Source: Halomonas sp. A11-A
GTDB lineage: Bacteria > Pseudomonadota > Gammaproteobacteria > Pseudomonadales > Halomonadaceae
Assembly: GCF_003182195.1 (NCBI RefSeq)
Contig: NZ_QGTM01000005.1
Location: 62,001 to 126,000, forward strand
DNA length: 64,000 nucleotides
Direction of reading: 5' to 3'
Under the pieces are notes generated by a model, which saw only the letters and a list, made by a program, of their open reading frames with translations, was not told where the DNA came from and did not search any database. Shown here piece by piece: positions 19,246 to 28,787 of the stretch. The position numbers and the translations under genes were made by a program. The stretch's first letter is position 1. Every line of letters starts with the position of its first letter.

Positions 19246-19950
19246 CTACTCGCCGCCGGGCGCCAGCCGGATGCCGGTGGGCGAAAGGGTGATCAGGCGC
19301 TGCTTGTAGAGCCGGCCGATGGCCTGCTTGAAGGCGTTCTTGCTCACCCCCAGCCGCGCCTTGATCTCGGCGGCATCGCTCTTGTCGCCCAGCGGCAGGT
19401 AGCCACCGCTCTCGCGCAGCGCCTTGAGCACCGTCTCGCCCACCACGTCGAGGCGCGCCGCGCCCGGGGGCAGCAGGGAGAGGTCCAGGCGACCATCCTC
19501 GCGCAGGCGCTTCACGTAGCCGGTCAGGCGCTGGCCGCGACGCAGCGGCCGGGTGATGTCGTCGCGATAGAGCAGCCCCCAGCAGCGATGGTCGACCACC
19601 GCCTTGAGGCCGAGATCGGTCTGCTCGGCGATCACCAGGGTCACCTCGTCGCCCGCCGCGAGACCCTCGGCCTCGTCGGCAACGAAGCGGTCGAGCTTCT
19701 GGGAGGCCACCGGCCGCCCCTGCTGATCCTCGTAGATCCTCACCAGCACCCGCTTGCCCACGCTGGGCCGGAAGCGCTGCTCGCCGTAGGGCAGCAGCAG
19801 GTCCTTGGGATGCCCCCAGTCGAGAAAGGCGCCGGTCTCGTTGACGGTGACCACCTCCAGGTAGGCGACCTCGCCCACCGCACACTTCGGGGCACGGTAG
19901 CGCCGGCCGGCGGCGGGACGCGGCGTGCGCGGTTCACGGGAATCGGACAT
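19246..19950 (-). CDS. CvfB-like S1-type RNA-binding protein, N-terminally short
   Basis: A 234-residue protein of the CvfB/YitL group with S1-like RNA-binding domains and a C-terminal winged helix. The region GEVAYLEVVTVNETGAFLDW plus GHPKDLLLPYGEQ matches the second S1-like domain of full-length members, and KSDAAEIKARLGVSKNAFKQ matches the winged helix. The usual first S1 domain (about 60 residues) is absent and replaced by a short Arg/Pro-rich tail. No in-frame extension restores it. It lies between rsmE and gshB and may act in RNA binding, but its target is unknown. Confidence 0.8.
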   Translation of the reverse strand: MSDSREPRTPRPAAGRRYRAPKCAVGEVAYLEVVTVNETGAFLDWGHPKDLLLPYGEQRFRPSVGKRVLVRIYEDQQGRPVASQKLDRFVADEAEGLAAGDEVTLVIAEQTDLGLKAVVDHRCWGLLYRDDITRPLRRGQRLTGYVKRLREDGRLDLSLLPPGAARLDVVGETVLKALRESGGYLPLGDKSDAAEIKARLGVSKNAFKQAIGRLYKQRLITLSPTGIRLAPGGE

Positions 19951-19995
19951 GGCGATGTTCCTCAGAAGCCAGGGATGAGAAGGGGCAGCGAGCGC

Positions 19996-20739
19996 TCACA
20001 GATCCCCGAAGCGGTACTGCAGCAGGCTCAGCGCCACCACCGGGGCGGTCTCGGTGCGCAGGATGCGCGGCCCCAGGGTGAGCGCGGCGAAGCCGGCGGC
20101 CCGGGCGGCCTCGACCTCGTCCTCGGCGAGCCCCCCTTCGGGGCCGATCAGCAAGGCCACGCCGGCCGGGGCAGCCTCCCCCTCGAGCCCGCCCTGGGCG
20201 TCGGTGGCCGGATGCAGCACCAGCCGCAGCGCCTCGCCGCGCTCGGCCAGCCACTCGGCCAGCGTCAGCGGCGGATGCACCGGCGGCACCACCGCACGGC
20301 CGCACTGCTCGCAGGCGCTGGCCGCCACGGCCTGCCAGTGGGCGAGCTTCTTCGCCTCGCGCTCACCCTTGAGGCGCACGTCGCCGTGCTCGGTGTAGAG
20401 CGGCGTGATGGCCGCCACCCCGAGCTCCACGGCCTTCTGGATGGCGTAGTCCATGCGATCGCCCTTGGAGATCGCCTGGCCCAGGTGCACGGCCAGCGGC
20501 GACTCGCCGCCGCCCGCTGCGACGGACTCGATGCGCGCCACCACCCGCTTGCGCGAGACCTCCACCAGCAGGGCACTGGCTTCCTGCCCCATGCCGTCGA
20601 AGAGGCGCAGCGGGGCGCCCTCGCCCAGGCGCAGCACCCGCGCCACGTGGCGAGCCGGCCCCTCGGGCAGAACGACATCGCCGCCGACGATGAAGTCGGC
20701 GGCGACGTGGATGCGCGGCGCTTTCCGGTGGGTCGTCAC
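19996..20739 (-). CDS. rsmE: 16S rRNA (uracil1498-N3)-methyltransferase
   Basis: RsmE methylates U1498 of 16S rRNA. The 247-residue SPOUT-fold protein has an N-terminal PUA-like part (PEGPARHVARVLRLGEG), then KGDRMDYAIQKAVELGV and the C-terminal knot LLIGPEGGLAEDEVEAARAA with LGPRILRTETAPVVALSLLQ, which bind S-adenosylmethionine. Length equals that of E. coli (243). It lies close to secB upstream and the cvfB-like gene downstream on the same strand. Confidence 0.96.
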   Translation of the reverse strand: MTTHRKAPRIHVAADFIVGGDVVLPEGPARHVARVLRLGEGAPLRLFDGMGQEASALLVEVSRKRVVARIESVAAGGGESPLAVHLGQAISKGDRMDYAIQKAVELGVAAITPLYTEHGDVRLKGEREAKKLAHWQAVAASACEQCGRAVVPPVHPPLTLAEWLAERGEALRLVLHPATDAQGGLEGEAAPAGVALLIGPEGGLAEDEVEAARAAGFAALTLGPRILRTETAPVVALSLLQYRFGDL

Positions 20740-20754
20740 GGGTCGCCGTCGCCC

Positions 20755-21270
20755 TTACTGGGTTGCCTGAGCCTGGGCCTGCTCGGCCTCGCGCTTCTTC
20801 TTCTGGGCGTAGATCGCCTCGAAGTTGACCGGCGCCAGCATCAGGGGCGGGAAGCCGCCGCGGTTGACCAGGTTGTCGATGCACTCGCGGGCATAGGGGA
20901 AGAGCACATTGGGGCAAAAGGCGCCCAGGGTGTGCTCCAGCTGGGCCCCCTCGATGCCGGCGATGCGGAAGAGGCCCGCCTGCTCGATCTCGGCCAGGAA
21001 GGAGGTGGTGCCCTCCTCGCTGTGGGTCACCTGGGCGGTGACCTTGATCACCACCTCATAGAGGCCCTCGCCCACCTGACGGCTGGAGGTATTGAGGTCC
21101 AGGCCGACCTTGGGCTTGAAGGGCTGCTGGAAGACCGCCGGCGAGTTGGGCGCCTCGAAGGAGATGTCCTTGACGTAGATGCGCTGCACGGAGAACTGCA
21201 GCTGGGGCTTGTCCTGCTGGCCGGCCGCCGGGTTGCCGGCTGCGGCGTTCTGGTTGTTCTCTTCCGCCAT
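20755..21270 (-). CDS. secB: Protein-export chaperone SecB
   Basis: SecB keeps preproteins unfolded and hands them to SecA. The 171-residue tetrameric chaperone has [20 protein letters not shown] (about 26-45), [20 protein letters not shown] without the first residues, and [20 protein letters not shown]. The N-terminal tail is Asn/Ala/Gln-rich and longer than that of E. coli. An AAGGA site precedes the ATG. It follows yibN by 48 bp. In E. coli grxC lies between yibN and secB, but no such ORF is present here. Confidence 0.97.
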   Translation of the reverse strand: MAEENNQNAAAGNPAAGQQDKPQLQFSVQRIYVKDISFEAPNSPAVFQQPFKPKVGLDLNTSSRQVGEGLYEVVIKVTAQVTHSEEGTTSFLAEIEQAGLFRIAGIEGAQLEHTLGAFCPNVLFPYARECIDNLVNRGGFPPLMLAPVNFEAIYAQKKKREAEQAQAQATQ

Positions 21271-21318
21271 GGGAAAGGTCCTTTGACTCGATGAACGAAG
21301 TGGGATCGATGAAGGGGG

Positions 21319-21741
21319 TTACTTGCGCACGACCGGGAGGCCGTCGGCCTGCCACTGCATCATGCCGCCCTTGAGCTTGAACACGCGAGGGTAGCCGGCC
21401 TTGGCCAGCTTGGCCACGGTCATGCCCGCCGTCTGGCCCGACTTGCAGACCACGATGATCGGCTTCTCCTTGACCTTGTGGAGCTCGCCCAGGCGCTCGT
21501 CGATGCGGCTCTGGGGGATGTTGCGCGCCCCGGCGATATGGCCGGCCTTAAAGGCGTCGGCATCGCGAATATCCACCACCACCGCATCCTCGCGGTTGAT
21601 CAGCTGGGTCGCCTCGCTCGCGGTCACGCCGTTGGCGCTGCTGTTGCGAACCTCGTAGAGGATCCAGGCGGTCAGCACCATCAGGAAGGCGCCCACCAGC
21701 AGCGGGTGGTTCTGCACGAATTCAAACAGCTGATCGATCAT
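21319..21741 (-). CDS. yibN: Rhodanese-like membrane-anchored protein YibN
   Basis: A 140-residue rhodanese-domain protein with one N-terminal membrane helix (about 11-28, PLLVGAFLMVLTAWILYEV). The rhodanese domain covers about 38-138 with the active-site loop CKSGQTAGM, whose Cys could carry sulfane sulfur. The chosen ATG matches E. coli YibN; the open frame continues far upstream without support. It is divergent from gpmI as in E. coli. A minus-strand TATACT about 80 bp upstream is a likely -10. Confidence 0.93.
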   Translation of the reverse strand: MIDQLFEFVQNHPLLVGAFLMVLTAWILYEVRNSSANGVTASEATQLINREDAVVVDIRDADAFKAGHIAGARNIPQSRIDERLGELHKVKEKPIIVVCKSGQTAGMTVAKLAKAGYPRVFKLKGGMMQWQADGLPVVRK

Positions 21742-21849
21742 GGGTCCAGATAACTCTTGTCTCGGTGCACGAAGGGAAGGCCGGGGCCGGGCGGCCCGCC
21801 GATTGAACGGCGCCCAGTATACACGACGTCCCGCGGGCTGCGGCCGGCA

Positions 21850-21879
21850 ATGACGCCCGGCGGCGCCATACGATATCAT
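21850..21879 (+). promoter_or_regulatory. Candidate sigma-70 promoter of gpmI
   Basis: ATGACG (21850-21855), 18 bp, TATCAT (21874-21879), four and five of six matches. It leaves a leader of about 125 bases before the gpmI ATG. The rest of the divergent 269-bp gap shows no clear secondary structure. Confidence 0.5.
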
Positions 21880-22010
21880 GCCGCAATCCGCCATCTGCCG
21901 CGACCCCGCCCGCTTCCCGGCCGCCCCGGGGCAGCACACCGGCGCAGCGCCTGCGCTGCACGCCATCCCGGGCACTGAGGTGTCGCCAGCCACGCATCGA
22001 GGACAGCCCC

Positions 22011-23597
22011 ATGACGAACCCCGCCAGCCAGAGCACGCCACGCCCGGTCGCCCTGATCATCCTGGACGGCTACGGCCATAACCCGGACGCCGCCCACAAC
22101 GCCGTGCTGGCCGCTCGCACCCCGGTGATGGATCGCCTGCAGAGGGAACATCCGGCGACCCTGATCCACACCGACGGCCGCCACGTGGGCCTGCCCGACG
22201 GCCAGATGGGCAACTCCGAGGTGGGCCACATGAACCTCGGCGCCGGCCGCGTCGTCTACCAGGACTTCACCCGCATCACCAAGGCGATCGAGGACGGCGA
22301 CCTGGATCTCATCGACGCCCTGACCGCGCCCATCGATGCCGCCGTGGCGGCGGGCCGGGCGGTGCACCTGCTGGGCCTGCTCTCCCCGGGCGGCGTGCAC
22401 AGCCACGAGGAGCACTTCATCGCCATGGCCGAGCTGGCTGCCCGCCGCGGCGCGCAGCGCATCTACGTCCACGCCTTCCTGGACGGTCGCGACATGCCGC
22501 CCAAGAGCGCCCTGGCCTCGCTGGAGCGCGCCAACGGGCGCCTCGCCGAGCTGGTCGGCGCCAACAACGGCTTCGTCGCCTCCATTATCGGCCGCTACTA
22601 CGCCATGGACCGCGACAACCGCTGGGATCGGGTCGAGAAGGCCTACCGCCTGCTCACCGAGGGCGTCGGCGAGTTCGAGGCGGTGAGCGCCGAGGAGGGG
22701 CTGCGCGCCGCCTACGAGCGCGGCGAGACCGACGAGTTCGTGGCCGCGACCAGCATCCGCCCCACCGGCGCCCCGGTGGTGCTCGAAGAGGGCGACGCCG
22801 CCATCTTCATGAACTTCCGCGCCGACCGCGCCCGGGAGCTGACCCGCGCCTTCGTCGAGGAGGCCTTCGCCGGCTTCGAGCGCCGCGCCTGCCCGCGTCT
22901 CGCCGCCGACGGCCTGGTGATGCTGACCCAGTACGCCGCCGACATCCCCGCCCCCGCGGCCTTCCCGCCGGCGTCGCTCACCAACACCCTGGGCGAGGTG
23001 ATGGAGGCCCGCGGCCTGACCCAGCTGCGCATCGCCGAGACCGAGAAGTACGCCCACGTCACCTTCTTCTTCTCCGGCGGCCGCGAGGCCGAGTACGCAG
23101 GCGAGACCCGGATCCTGGTGCCCTCCCCCCAGGACGTGAAGACCTACGACGAGAAGCCGGAGATGAGCGCCGTCGAGGTCACCGACAAGCTGGTGGCGGC
23201 CATCGAGTCCGGCGACTACGACCTGATCGTCTGCAACTACGCCAACGGCGACATGGTCGGCCATACCGGCGTCTTCGACGCCGCGGTGAAGGCCATCGAG
23301 GCCGTCGACAGCTGCGTGGGCCGCGTGGTGGAGGCGATCGAGAAGGTCGGCGGTGCCTGTCTGGTGACCGCCGACCACGGCAACGCCGAGCAGATGGTCA
23401 ACCCCGAGACCGGCAATCCCCAGACCGCCCACACCACCTTCGAGGTGCCGCTGATCTACGTGGGGCCGCGCCCGGCACGGCTTCAGGACGACGGCAGCCT
23501 GTGCGACATCGCCCCGACCCTGCTGGCCCTGATGGACCAGCCGGTGCCGGAGGAGATGACCGGCCGGGTGCTGGTCGACTTCGACGCGGCCTCCTGA
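22011..23597 (+). CDS. gpmI: 2,3-bisphosphoglycerate-independent phosphoglycerate mutase
   Basis: GpmI interconverts 3- and 2-phosphoglycerate using two manganese ions. The 528-residue alkaline-phosphatase-fold enzyme has the first metal motif [10 protein letters not shown] (about 15-24), the phosphoserine nucleophile in [19 protein letters not shown] (Ser near 70), [28 protein letters not shown], and [10 protein letters not shown] in the C-terminal metal site. Length fits E. coli (514). It is followed after 14 bp by envC and then ctp, the same trio as in E. coli and Vibrio. Confidence 0.97.
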   Translation: MTNPASQSTPRPVALIILDGYGHNPDAAHNAVLAARTPVMDRLQREHPATLIHTDGRHVGLPDGQMGNSEVGHMNLGAGRVVYQDFTRITKAIEDGDLDLIDALTAPIDAAVAAGRAVHLLGLLSPGGVHSHEEHFIAMAELAARRGAQRIYVHAFLDGRDMPPKSALASLERANGRLAELVGANNGFVASIIGRYYAMDRDNRWDRVEKAYRLLTEGVGEFEAVSAEEGLRAAYERGETDEFVAATSIRPTGAPVVLEEGDAAIFMNFRADRARELTRAFVEEAFAGFERRACPRLAADGLVMLTQYAADIPAPAAFPPASLTNTLGEVMEARGLTQLRIAETEKYAHVTFFFSGGREAEYAGETRILVPSPQDVKTYDEKPEMSAVEVTDKLVAAIESGDYDLIVCNYANGDMVGHTGVFDAAVKAIEAVDSCVGRVVEAIEKVGGACLVTADHGNAEQMVNPETGNPQTAHTTFEVPLIYVGPRPARLQDDGSLCDIAPTLLALMDQPVPEEMTGRVLVDFDAAS

Positions 23598-23611
23598 CGC
23601 GAGCCGGCCCC

Positions 23612-24772
23612 ATGGCCAGCCCACACCGCCTGCCCCGAGGGTCAGGCCGGTTCACGGTGGCGCTGCTGGCGCTCTGCCTGGCCGCGCCGCTGGCCGCCCA
23701 GCCCAGCGAGCGGGCGGCCCGGGAGCGGCTCGATGCCATCGGCAGCGAGATCCAGGGGGTCTCGCGACGCCTGACCACCACACGGGAAGCCCAGGCGGAG
23801 GCCAGCCAGGGGCTGCGCCGGGTGGAGACCGCCCTGGCCGAGACCCATCGTCGCCTCGACCTCCTGCAGGGGGAGCGCGAGGAGCTGGGCGACGAGATCG
23901 TCACCCTGGAGCGGCGCCGCGACCTGCTGGAGGCGGAGCGCGCCGACCAGGTCGAGGCCCTGAATCTCCAGCTCGATGCCCTCTACCGCCTGGGCCAGAG
24001 CCCGCAGCTCAAGCTGCTGCTCAACCAGGACGACCCCGCCCGCCTCGACCGCCTACAGCACTACCTCAACCATCTCTCCCGGGCCCGCAACGCGCGACTC
24101 GATGAGCTGGCCCGGCTCGATACCGCCCTGGGCGAGACCCGCCGCGAGCTCGATGCCCGCGGCGAGCGCCTCGACGCCCTGGCCACGGAGCTCGCCGCCC
24201 GCTCCAGCGACCTGGCCGACCAGATGCGCGAACGGGCCGCACTGGTGGCCGACCTCGACAGCCGCTACGCCAGCGAGCAGGCCCGCCTGACGGCGCTGGA
24301 GCAGGACCGCGCCCATGCCGAGCGGGTGCTGCGCCAGGTGCAGGAGGAGCTGGCCAGGCTCGAGCGCCCGCCCCCCTCCACCGCCATCGAGCAGACCCGG
24401 GGCGACCTGCCCTGGCCGGTGCAGGGCAATGTCGCCTCGCGCTTCCGGGCCGGCGACGGGGTGCATCGCAACGGCATCCTGATCCAGGCCGCCGAGGGCA
24501 CGCCGATCCGAGCCGTGCACGCCGGCCGGGTGGTGTTCGCCGACTGGATGCGCGGCTTCGGCAACCTGCTGATCATCGACCACGGCGATCAGGTGATGAC
24601 CCTGCACGCCCACCTCCAGCAGTTCGGCGTGCAGGTGGGGCAGGCGGTCTCCCGGGGTGACGTGCTGGGCGCGGTGGGCACCAGCGGCGGCCATCAGCGC
24701 CCGGCGCTCTACTTCGAGGTGCGCCGCGGCGGTGATCCCATCGATCCGCAGTCGTGGATCGCCACGCGCTGA
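23612..24772 (+). CDS. envC: Murein hydrolase activator EnvC
   Basis: EnvC is a periplasmic divisome protein that switches on the amidases AmiA/AmiB at the septum. The 386-residue protein has a signal peptide (residues about 14-30, FTVALLALCLAAPLAAQ), a long coiled coil (about 35-260) and a C-terminal LytM domain (about 270-385). The LytM site is degenerate: where active enzymes have HxGxD it reads HRNGILI, so the domain should activate rather than cut. The ATG chosen gives the signal peptide; a longer in-frame extension lies inside gpmI. Operon gpmI-envC-ctp. Confidence 0.94.
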   Translation: MASPHRLPRGSGRFTVALLALCLAAPLAAQPSERAARERLDAIGSEIQGVSRRLTTTREAQAEASQGLRRVETALAETHRRLDLLQGEREELGDEIVTLERRRDLLEAERADQVEALNLQLDALYRLGQSPQLKLLLNQDDPARLDRLQHYLNHLSRARNARLDELARLDTALGETRRELDARGERLDALATELAARSSDLADQMRERAALVADLDSRYASEQARLTALEQDRAHAERVLRQVQEELARLERPPPSTAIEQTRGDLPWPVQGNVASRFRAGDGVHRNGILIQAAEGTPIRAVHAGRVVFADWMRGFGNLLIIDHGDQVMTLHAHLQQFGVQVGQAVSRGDVLGAVGTSGGHQRPALYFEVRRGGDPIDPQSWIATR

Positions 24773-24845
24773 GGGCGCGCTATTTCCCTGCCCGGGGCTG
24801 CCGAGCTATGCTGGCCTCTTACCGTTTCGAAACAGCGGAGATCGC

Positions 24846-26150
24846 ATGACCCCAGCGCTTCCCATGCCTGGCAGGGCCGGCCTTGCCCTCTCGCCGCGAC
24901 GCCTGCTGGCCTCGCTTTTGCCCATCGCCCTGCTGGCACTCCCTCTTCCCGCCGTGAGCGCAGTGGAGGATGACCTGCCGGTGGAGGAGATTCAGACCTT
25001 CGCCGAGGTGTTCGAACGCATCAAGCGTGCCTACGTGGAGGAGGTGGATGACGCCACCCTGCTGCGCAACGCCATGCGCGGCATGCTCAACGAGCTCGAC
25101 CCCCACTCCGCCTTCCTGGATCGCGAGCAGTTCCAGAGCCTGCGTGAGTCGACCCAGGGCGAGTTTGGCGGGATCGGCATCGAGGTGGGGCTGGAGGGTG
25201 GCCAGCTAATGGTGATCACCCCCATTGATGACACCCCTGCCTCCCGTGCCGGCCTACAGGCCCGCGACCAGATCCTGCGCATCGACGACACCCCCACCGA
25301 TCGCCTCTCCCTACAGGAGGCGGTCAACCTGATGCGCGGCGAGCCAGGCACCCCCATCGAGCTCACCATCCTGCGCCGCGGCGAGAGCTCGCCACGCACC
25401 ATCACCCTGACCCGCGAGGTGATCCGCACCGTGAGCGTGCGCAGCGAGCTGCTGGAGCCGGGCTACGGCTACCTGCGCGTCAGCCAGTTCCAGACCCGCA
25501 CCGGCGACCAGGTCGTCGAGCAGATTCGCCGCCTGGAGCGCGAGGCGCCGCTATCCGGTCTGGTGCTCGACCTGCGCAACAACCCCGGCGGGGTACTGCA
25601 GGCGGCGGTGAGCGTGGCCGATGCCTTCCTGGAGGATGGCCTGATCGTCTATACCGAGGGGCGCCTGCCCGACGCCGAGATGCGCTTCAGCGCCACCCCT
25701 GGCAGCATCGCGCCGAAGGTGCCCCTGGTGGTGCTGATCAACGGTGGCAGCGCCTCAGCGGCAGAGATCGTCGCCGGCGCCCTTCAGGACCAGCGTCGGG
25801 CAGTGGTGATGGGCACCGAGAGCTTCGGTAAGGGCTCGGTGCAGCAGATCATGCCGCTGGGCAATGGCGAGGGGCTCAAACTCACCACGGCTCTCTACTA
25901 CACCCCCAGCGGCCGCTCCATCCAGGCCCAGGGCATCGAGCCCGATGTGAAGGTGGTGCGTGGCCGGGTGGAGGTGGCGGAGACGGGGCGCGAGGTGCGT
26001 GAGGCGGATCTCGAGGGGCATCTTCGATCGCGGCAGGCCCCGCGGGAGCGCACCGAAATGAGTGAGCGCCTGCGTGAGGATTACCAGCTCGGCGAGGCGC
26101 TCAACCTGCTCAAGGCGCTCAACGTGCTCAGCCAGCGTCTCGGCGGCTGA
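24846..26150 (+). CDS. S41-family C-terminal processing peptidase
   Basis: A 434-residue Ctp/Prc-type serine protease exported by a signal peptide (about 17-38, cleaved near VSA). A PDZ domain lies at about 100-180 (GIGIEVGLEGGQLMVITPID). The catalytic core is at about 200-370, with Ser in INGGSASAAEIVAGAL and Lys in ESFGKGSVQQIMPLG. It would cut periplasmic or envelope proteins at their C-termini; the envC-neighbouring Ctp of Pseudomonas (CtpA) acts on cell-wall hydrolases. A GGAG-like site precedes the ATG. Its end overlaps the end of the convergent ubiI by 23 bp. Confidence 0.94.
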   Translation: MTPALPMPGRAGLALSPRRLLASLLPIALLALPLPAVSAVEDDLPVEEIQTFAEVFERIKRAYVEEVDDATLLRNAMRGMLNELDPHSAFLDREQFQSLRESTQGEFGGIGIEVGLEGGQLMVITPIDDTPASRAGLQARDQILRIDDTPTDRLSLQEAVNLMRGEPGTPIELTILRRGESSPRTITLTREVIRTVSVRSELLEPGYGYLRVSQFQTRTGDQVVEQIRRLEREAPLSGLVLDLRNNPGGVLQAAVSVADAFLEDGLIVYTEGRLPDAEMRFSATPGSIAPKVPLVVLINGGSASAAEIVAGALQDQRRAVVMGTESFGKGSVQQIMPLGNGEGLKLTTALYYTPSGRSIQAQGIEPDVKVVRGRVEVAETGREVREADLEGHLRSRQAPRERTEMSERLREDYQLGEALNLLKALNVLSQRLGG

Positions 26151-27453
26151 GCGCTCGGCAGGCGAGAGGCAGGCGGCCGCGAGGCCCCGTCGCCTGCTGT
26201 ATTATCAGGCGTTTGAGCGGCGTGAAGCGCTCCACGGCGCTCAGCCCCAGGTTGCGGGCTAGAGTGAGCGCCGGATGGCGGGCGCCGAACAGTAGCCGGA
26301 AGCCATCCATCAGCGCCAGCATGGCGGCATTGTCGCCCCGACGGCGCCGCGCGTAGCGGGCCAGGATCCGCTCATCGCCCAGCGCTGCACCGCGCCGGTG
26401 TGCCACCAGCAGCTCTTCGGCCAGCACGGCCGCATCCATCAGCCCCAGATTCACCCCCTGGCCCGCCAGGGGGTGAATGGTGTGGGCGGCATCTCCCACC
26501 AGCGCCAGACCCGGCAGCACGTAGCGCTGTGCGTGGCGCTGCACCAGCGGGAAGGCCATGGCGCGATCGACTACCGCCACCTCCCCCAGGCGGTGGTCGA
26601 TGGCCGCCGCCAGCTCCTCCCCCAGCGCCTCGGGCGCCAGGCCCAGCAGGCGCTCGGCCTCCTCCGGCGAGGTGGACCAGACGATGGAGCAGTGGTCGCG
26701 CGCGCCGGCGAGCTGCAGCGGCAAAAAGGCCAGGGGGCCGGTGGGCAGGAAGGCCTGGCGAGCCACCTCGCCGTGGGGCCGCGCCACCATCACCGTGGTC
26801 ACCACGGCACGATGGCCGGTGTCGCGCTGGCGGGTCTCGATGCCGGCGAGCTCACGCAGCGCCGAATGAGCGCCGTCGGCAGCCACCACTAGGGGCGTCA
26901 TCAGCCGGCGACCATCCGCCAGCTGCAGGCACCACCCCTCCCCGGCGCTCGTCAGGCCGGCCACCCGGGCACCCAGCAGCAGCCGCACCGAGGGCAGCGC
27001 CATCAGGCACCGCTCCAGGGCGGCCTGGGTGACGTCGTTTTCGACGATATGGCCCAGCTTCGCCACTCCAGCCTGCTCGGCGGAGAAACTCACCTCGCCG
27101 CTGCCTTCGGCGTCCCAAACCTGCATGAAGCGGTAGGGGCTGACGCGGCGGGCCGCCATCCACTCCCAGGCGCCAAGCCCCTCCAGCAGCTGCTGGGAGA
27201 GCGGCGTCAGGGCGCTGACTCGCAGGCCAGGCAGCCCGCGACCGACAGCCTCGTGGTCGAGCAGCGACTCGCGGGCATCCACCAGGGCCACCTCGATACC
27301 CGCCTCGCCCAGCAGGCAGGCGAGGGCCGAGCCGACCATGCCGCCCCCGACCACCACCACCTCGGCGTGCTCCTCAATGCCCGCCGGCGGCTCGCGGCTC
27401 TCGTCAGGTTCCGCCTTCGGCTCCATCGACCCGCTCCTGCTCACTGCACTCAT
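26128..27453 (-). CDS. ubiI: Ubiquinone-biosynthesis FAD hydroxylase, UbiI/VisC type
   Basis: A 441-residue UbiH/COQ6-family monooxygenase, most likely hydroxylating C5 of the ubiquinone ring precursor. Motifs: FAD Rossmann VVVVGGGMVGSALACLLGEAG (without its last base-pair partner) at about 32-52, mid DG motif VVAADGAHSALRE (about 190-202), and GLALVGDAAHTIHPLAGQGV at about 310-330. A 30-residue Glu-rich N-terminal tail is extra. GAGGAGG precedes the ATG. Position after ygfB-pepP-ubiH supports UbiI; UbiF cannot be ruled out by sequence alone. Confidence 0.88.
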   Translation of the reverse strand: MSAVSRSGSMEPKAEPDESREPPAGIEEHAEVVVVGGGMVGSALACLLGEAGIEVALVDARESLLDHEAVGRGLPGLRVSALTPLSQQLLEGLGAWEWMAARRVSPYRFMQVWDAEGSGEVSFSAEQAGVAKLGHIVENDVTQAALERCLMALPSVRLLLGARVAGLTSAGEGWCLQLADGRRLMTPLVVAADGAHSALRELAGIETRQRDTGHRAVVTTVMVARPHGEVARQAFLPTGPLAFLPLQLAGARDHCSIVWSTSPEEAERLLGLAPEALGEELAAAIDHRLGEVAVVDRAMAFPLVQRHAQRYVLPGLALVGDAAHTIHPLAGQGVNLGLMDAAVLAEELLVAHRRGAALGDERILARYARRRRGDNAAMLALMDGFRLLFGARHPALTLARNLGLSAVERFTPLKRLIIQQATGPRGRLPLACRALSRRDAG

Positions 27454-27491
27454 GGTCGCCTCCTCATGACACTTCTCTTCTAGCTCTAGCG

Positions 27492-28721
27492 CTAGCGCTC
27501 CAGCCCCATGGCGCGCCTGGCCAGGCCGCGGCGCAGCGGGCCGGCCAGATTGAGGCCGATCAACCCCGCCGCCCGGGCATGGGAGAGCAGCGCGCTGTCG
27601 ATGCCGAACAGCCGCACCAGGCCATCGCTAAAGCGGATCACGCTGTTTTGGTCAGCGTGACGGCGCGCCTCGAAGTCGGCCAGCACCCCGGCGCTCCCCG
27701 GCGCCTCACCGCGCTCTCGGCCCGCCTGCATGGCGGCGACCAGGTCCATCACCCCGCGCAGCGCCAGGTTGAAGCCCTGCCCTGCCACCGGATGCAGCGC
27801 ATGGGCTGCATTGCCCAACACCGCCAGACCCGGGCGTGTGGTCTCGCGCGCGGTCACCAGGCTGAGCGGGTAGGCATGGCGACTCCCCACCCGTCGGAAG
27901 CGGCCGGCGCGGTCACCGAAGGCTCGCTGCAGCTCGGCCAAAAAGTCGCCGTCGCCAAGGGCCAGCCGGCGCTGCTCGGCACCCAGCGGGTGGGTCCAGA
28001 CCAGCTCCATGGCCTGGCCGCGCAGCGGCAGCAGAGCGATGGGGCCCTCCGGGGTGAAGCGCTCCCAGGCCTTGCCGCCGTGGGGCAGGCTAACCTCGAC
28101 GCTGGCAATCAGTGCGACTTGGTCATAGGCGTGGCTGTCGCTTTTGATGCCGAGCTGCTCCTTGAGCCCCGAGCGGCCACCGTCGGCCAGCACGGTGAGC
28201 CCAGCTTCGAGGCGCCTACCGTCGGAGAGGGTGAGGCGGTGGCCGCCGGACGTCGGCGCGATCTCCTCCACCCTGGCCGGACAGTGCCAGGCGATGGGCA
28301 GCTCGGCCAGGCGCCGGTGCAGCACCCGGCCCATCCAGGCGTTGGGAATCACATATCCAAGGGCGTCCACCCCCAGCTCTTCGCTGCTCAGTCGTGTCGC
28401 CCCGAAACGGCCTCGCTCGCTGACGTGGATAGACCGGATCGGCGCGGCGTGCTCGGCCAGGGCCGGCCACAGCCCCATACCGGCGAAGTGCTCCGCCGAC
28501 CCCTGGGCGATGGCGCTGGAGCGGGCATCGAAGCTGGGCTGGAAGGGGGCGTTGGCCATCTCGCGAATCGGGGCGGCCTCGATCACCGCCACCGAAAGGC
28601 CAGCCTTTTCGATCATGGGCACCAGGACACAGGCGAGAGTGGCCCCCACCAGGCCGCCGCCGACGATGGCGATATCCACCTGCCGCTCCTCTGTCGCATG
28701 GGCCACCTGGGCTCTGGTCAT
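27492..28721 (-). CDS. ubiH: 2-octaprenyl-6-methoxyphenol hydroxylase
   Basis: UbiH hydroxylates the C1 position in ubiquinone synthesis. The 409-residue flavoprotein has VDIAIVGGGLVGATLACVL (about 15-33), the mid DG-type motif TVLADGGRSGLKEQ, and LAVLGNAAHALHPVAGQGFN near 300. The GNAAH form in place of GDAAH is typical for UbiH. It is second in the ygfB-pepP-ubiH-ubiI set and lies 38 bp before ubiI. Confidence 0.93.
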   Translation of the reverse strand: MTRAQVAHATEERQVDIAIVGGGLVGATLACVLVPMIEKAGLSVAVIEAAPIREMANAPFQPSFDARSSAIAQGSAEHFAGMGLWPALAEHAAPIRSIHVSERGRFGATRLSSEELGVDALGYVIPNAWMGRVLHRRLAELPIAWHCPARVEEIAPTSGGHRLTLSDGRRLEAGLTVLADGGRSGLKEQLGIKSDSHAYDQVALIASVEVSLPHGGKAWERFTPEGPIALLPLRGQAMELVWTHPLGAEQRRLALGDGDFLAELQRAFGDRAGRFRRVGSRHAYPLSLVTARETTRPGLAVLGNAAHALHPVAGQGFNLALRGVMDLVAAMQAGRERGEAPGSAGVLADFEARRHADQNSVIRFSDGLVRLFGIDSALLSHARAAGLIGLNLAGPLRRGLARRAMGLER

Positions 28722-28742
28722 AGCGTAACGCCTCCCGGTATC

Positions 28743-28756
28743 GTAACGTACATTAC
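28743..28756. promoter_or_regulatory. Near-palindrome between pepP and ubiH
   Basis: GTAACGTACATTAC is a 14-base dyad with one mismatched pair, in the only AT-rich stretch of the 66-bp pepP-ubiH gap. The minus strand also reads TATGTAAT there, which could serve as a -10. It may mark an internal promoter with an operator; no known factor is assigned. Confidence 0.3.
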
Positions 28757-28787
28757 ATAATGCTATGTCTGGAACCTCCCATGGCGG

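Noticed and set aside
19147..21294. 715-codon plus-strand open frame opposite cvfB-like, rsmE and secB
   Set aside because: Spans three genes on the other strand and has no recognisable domain.
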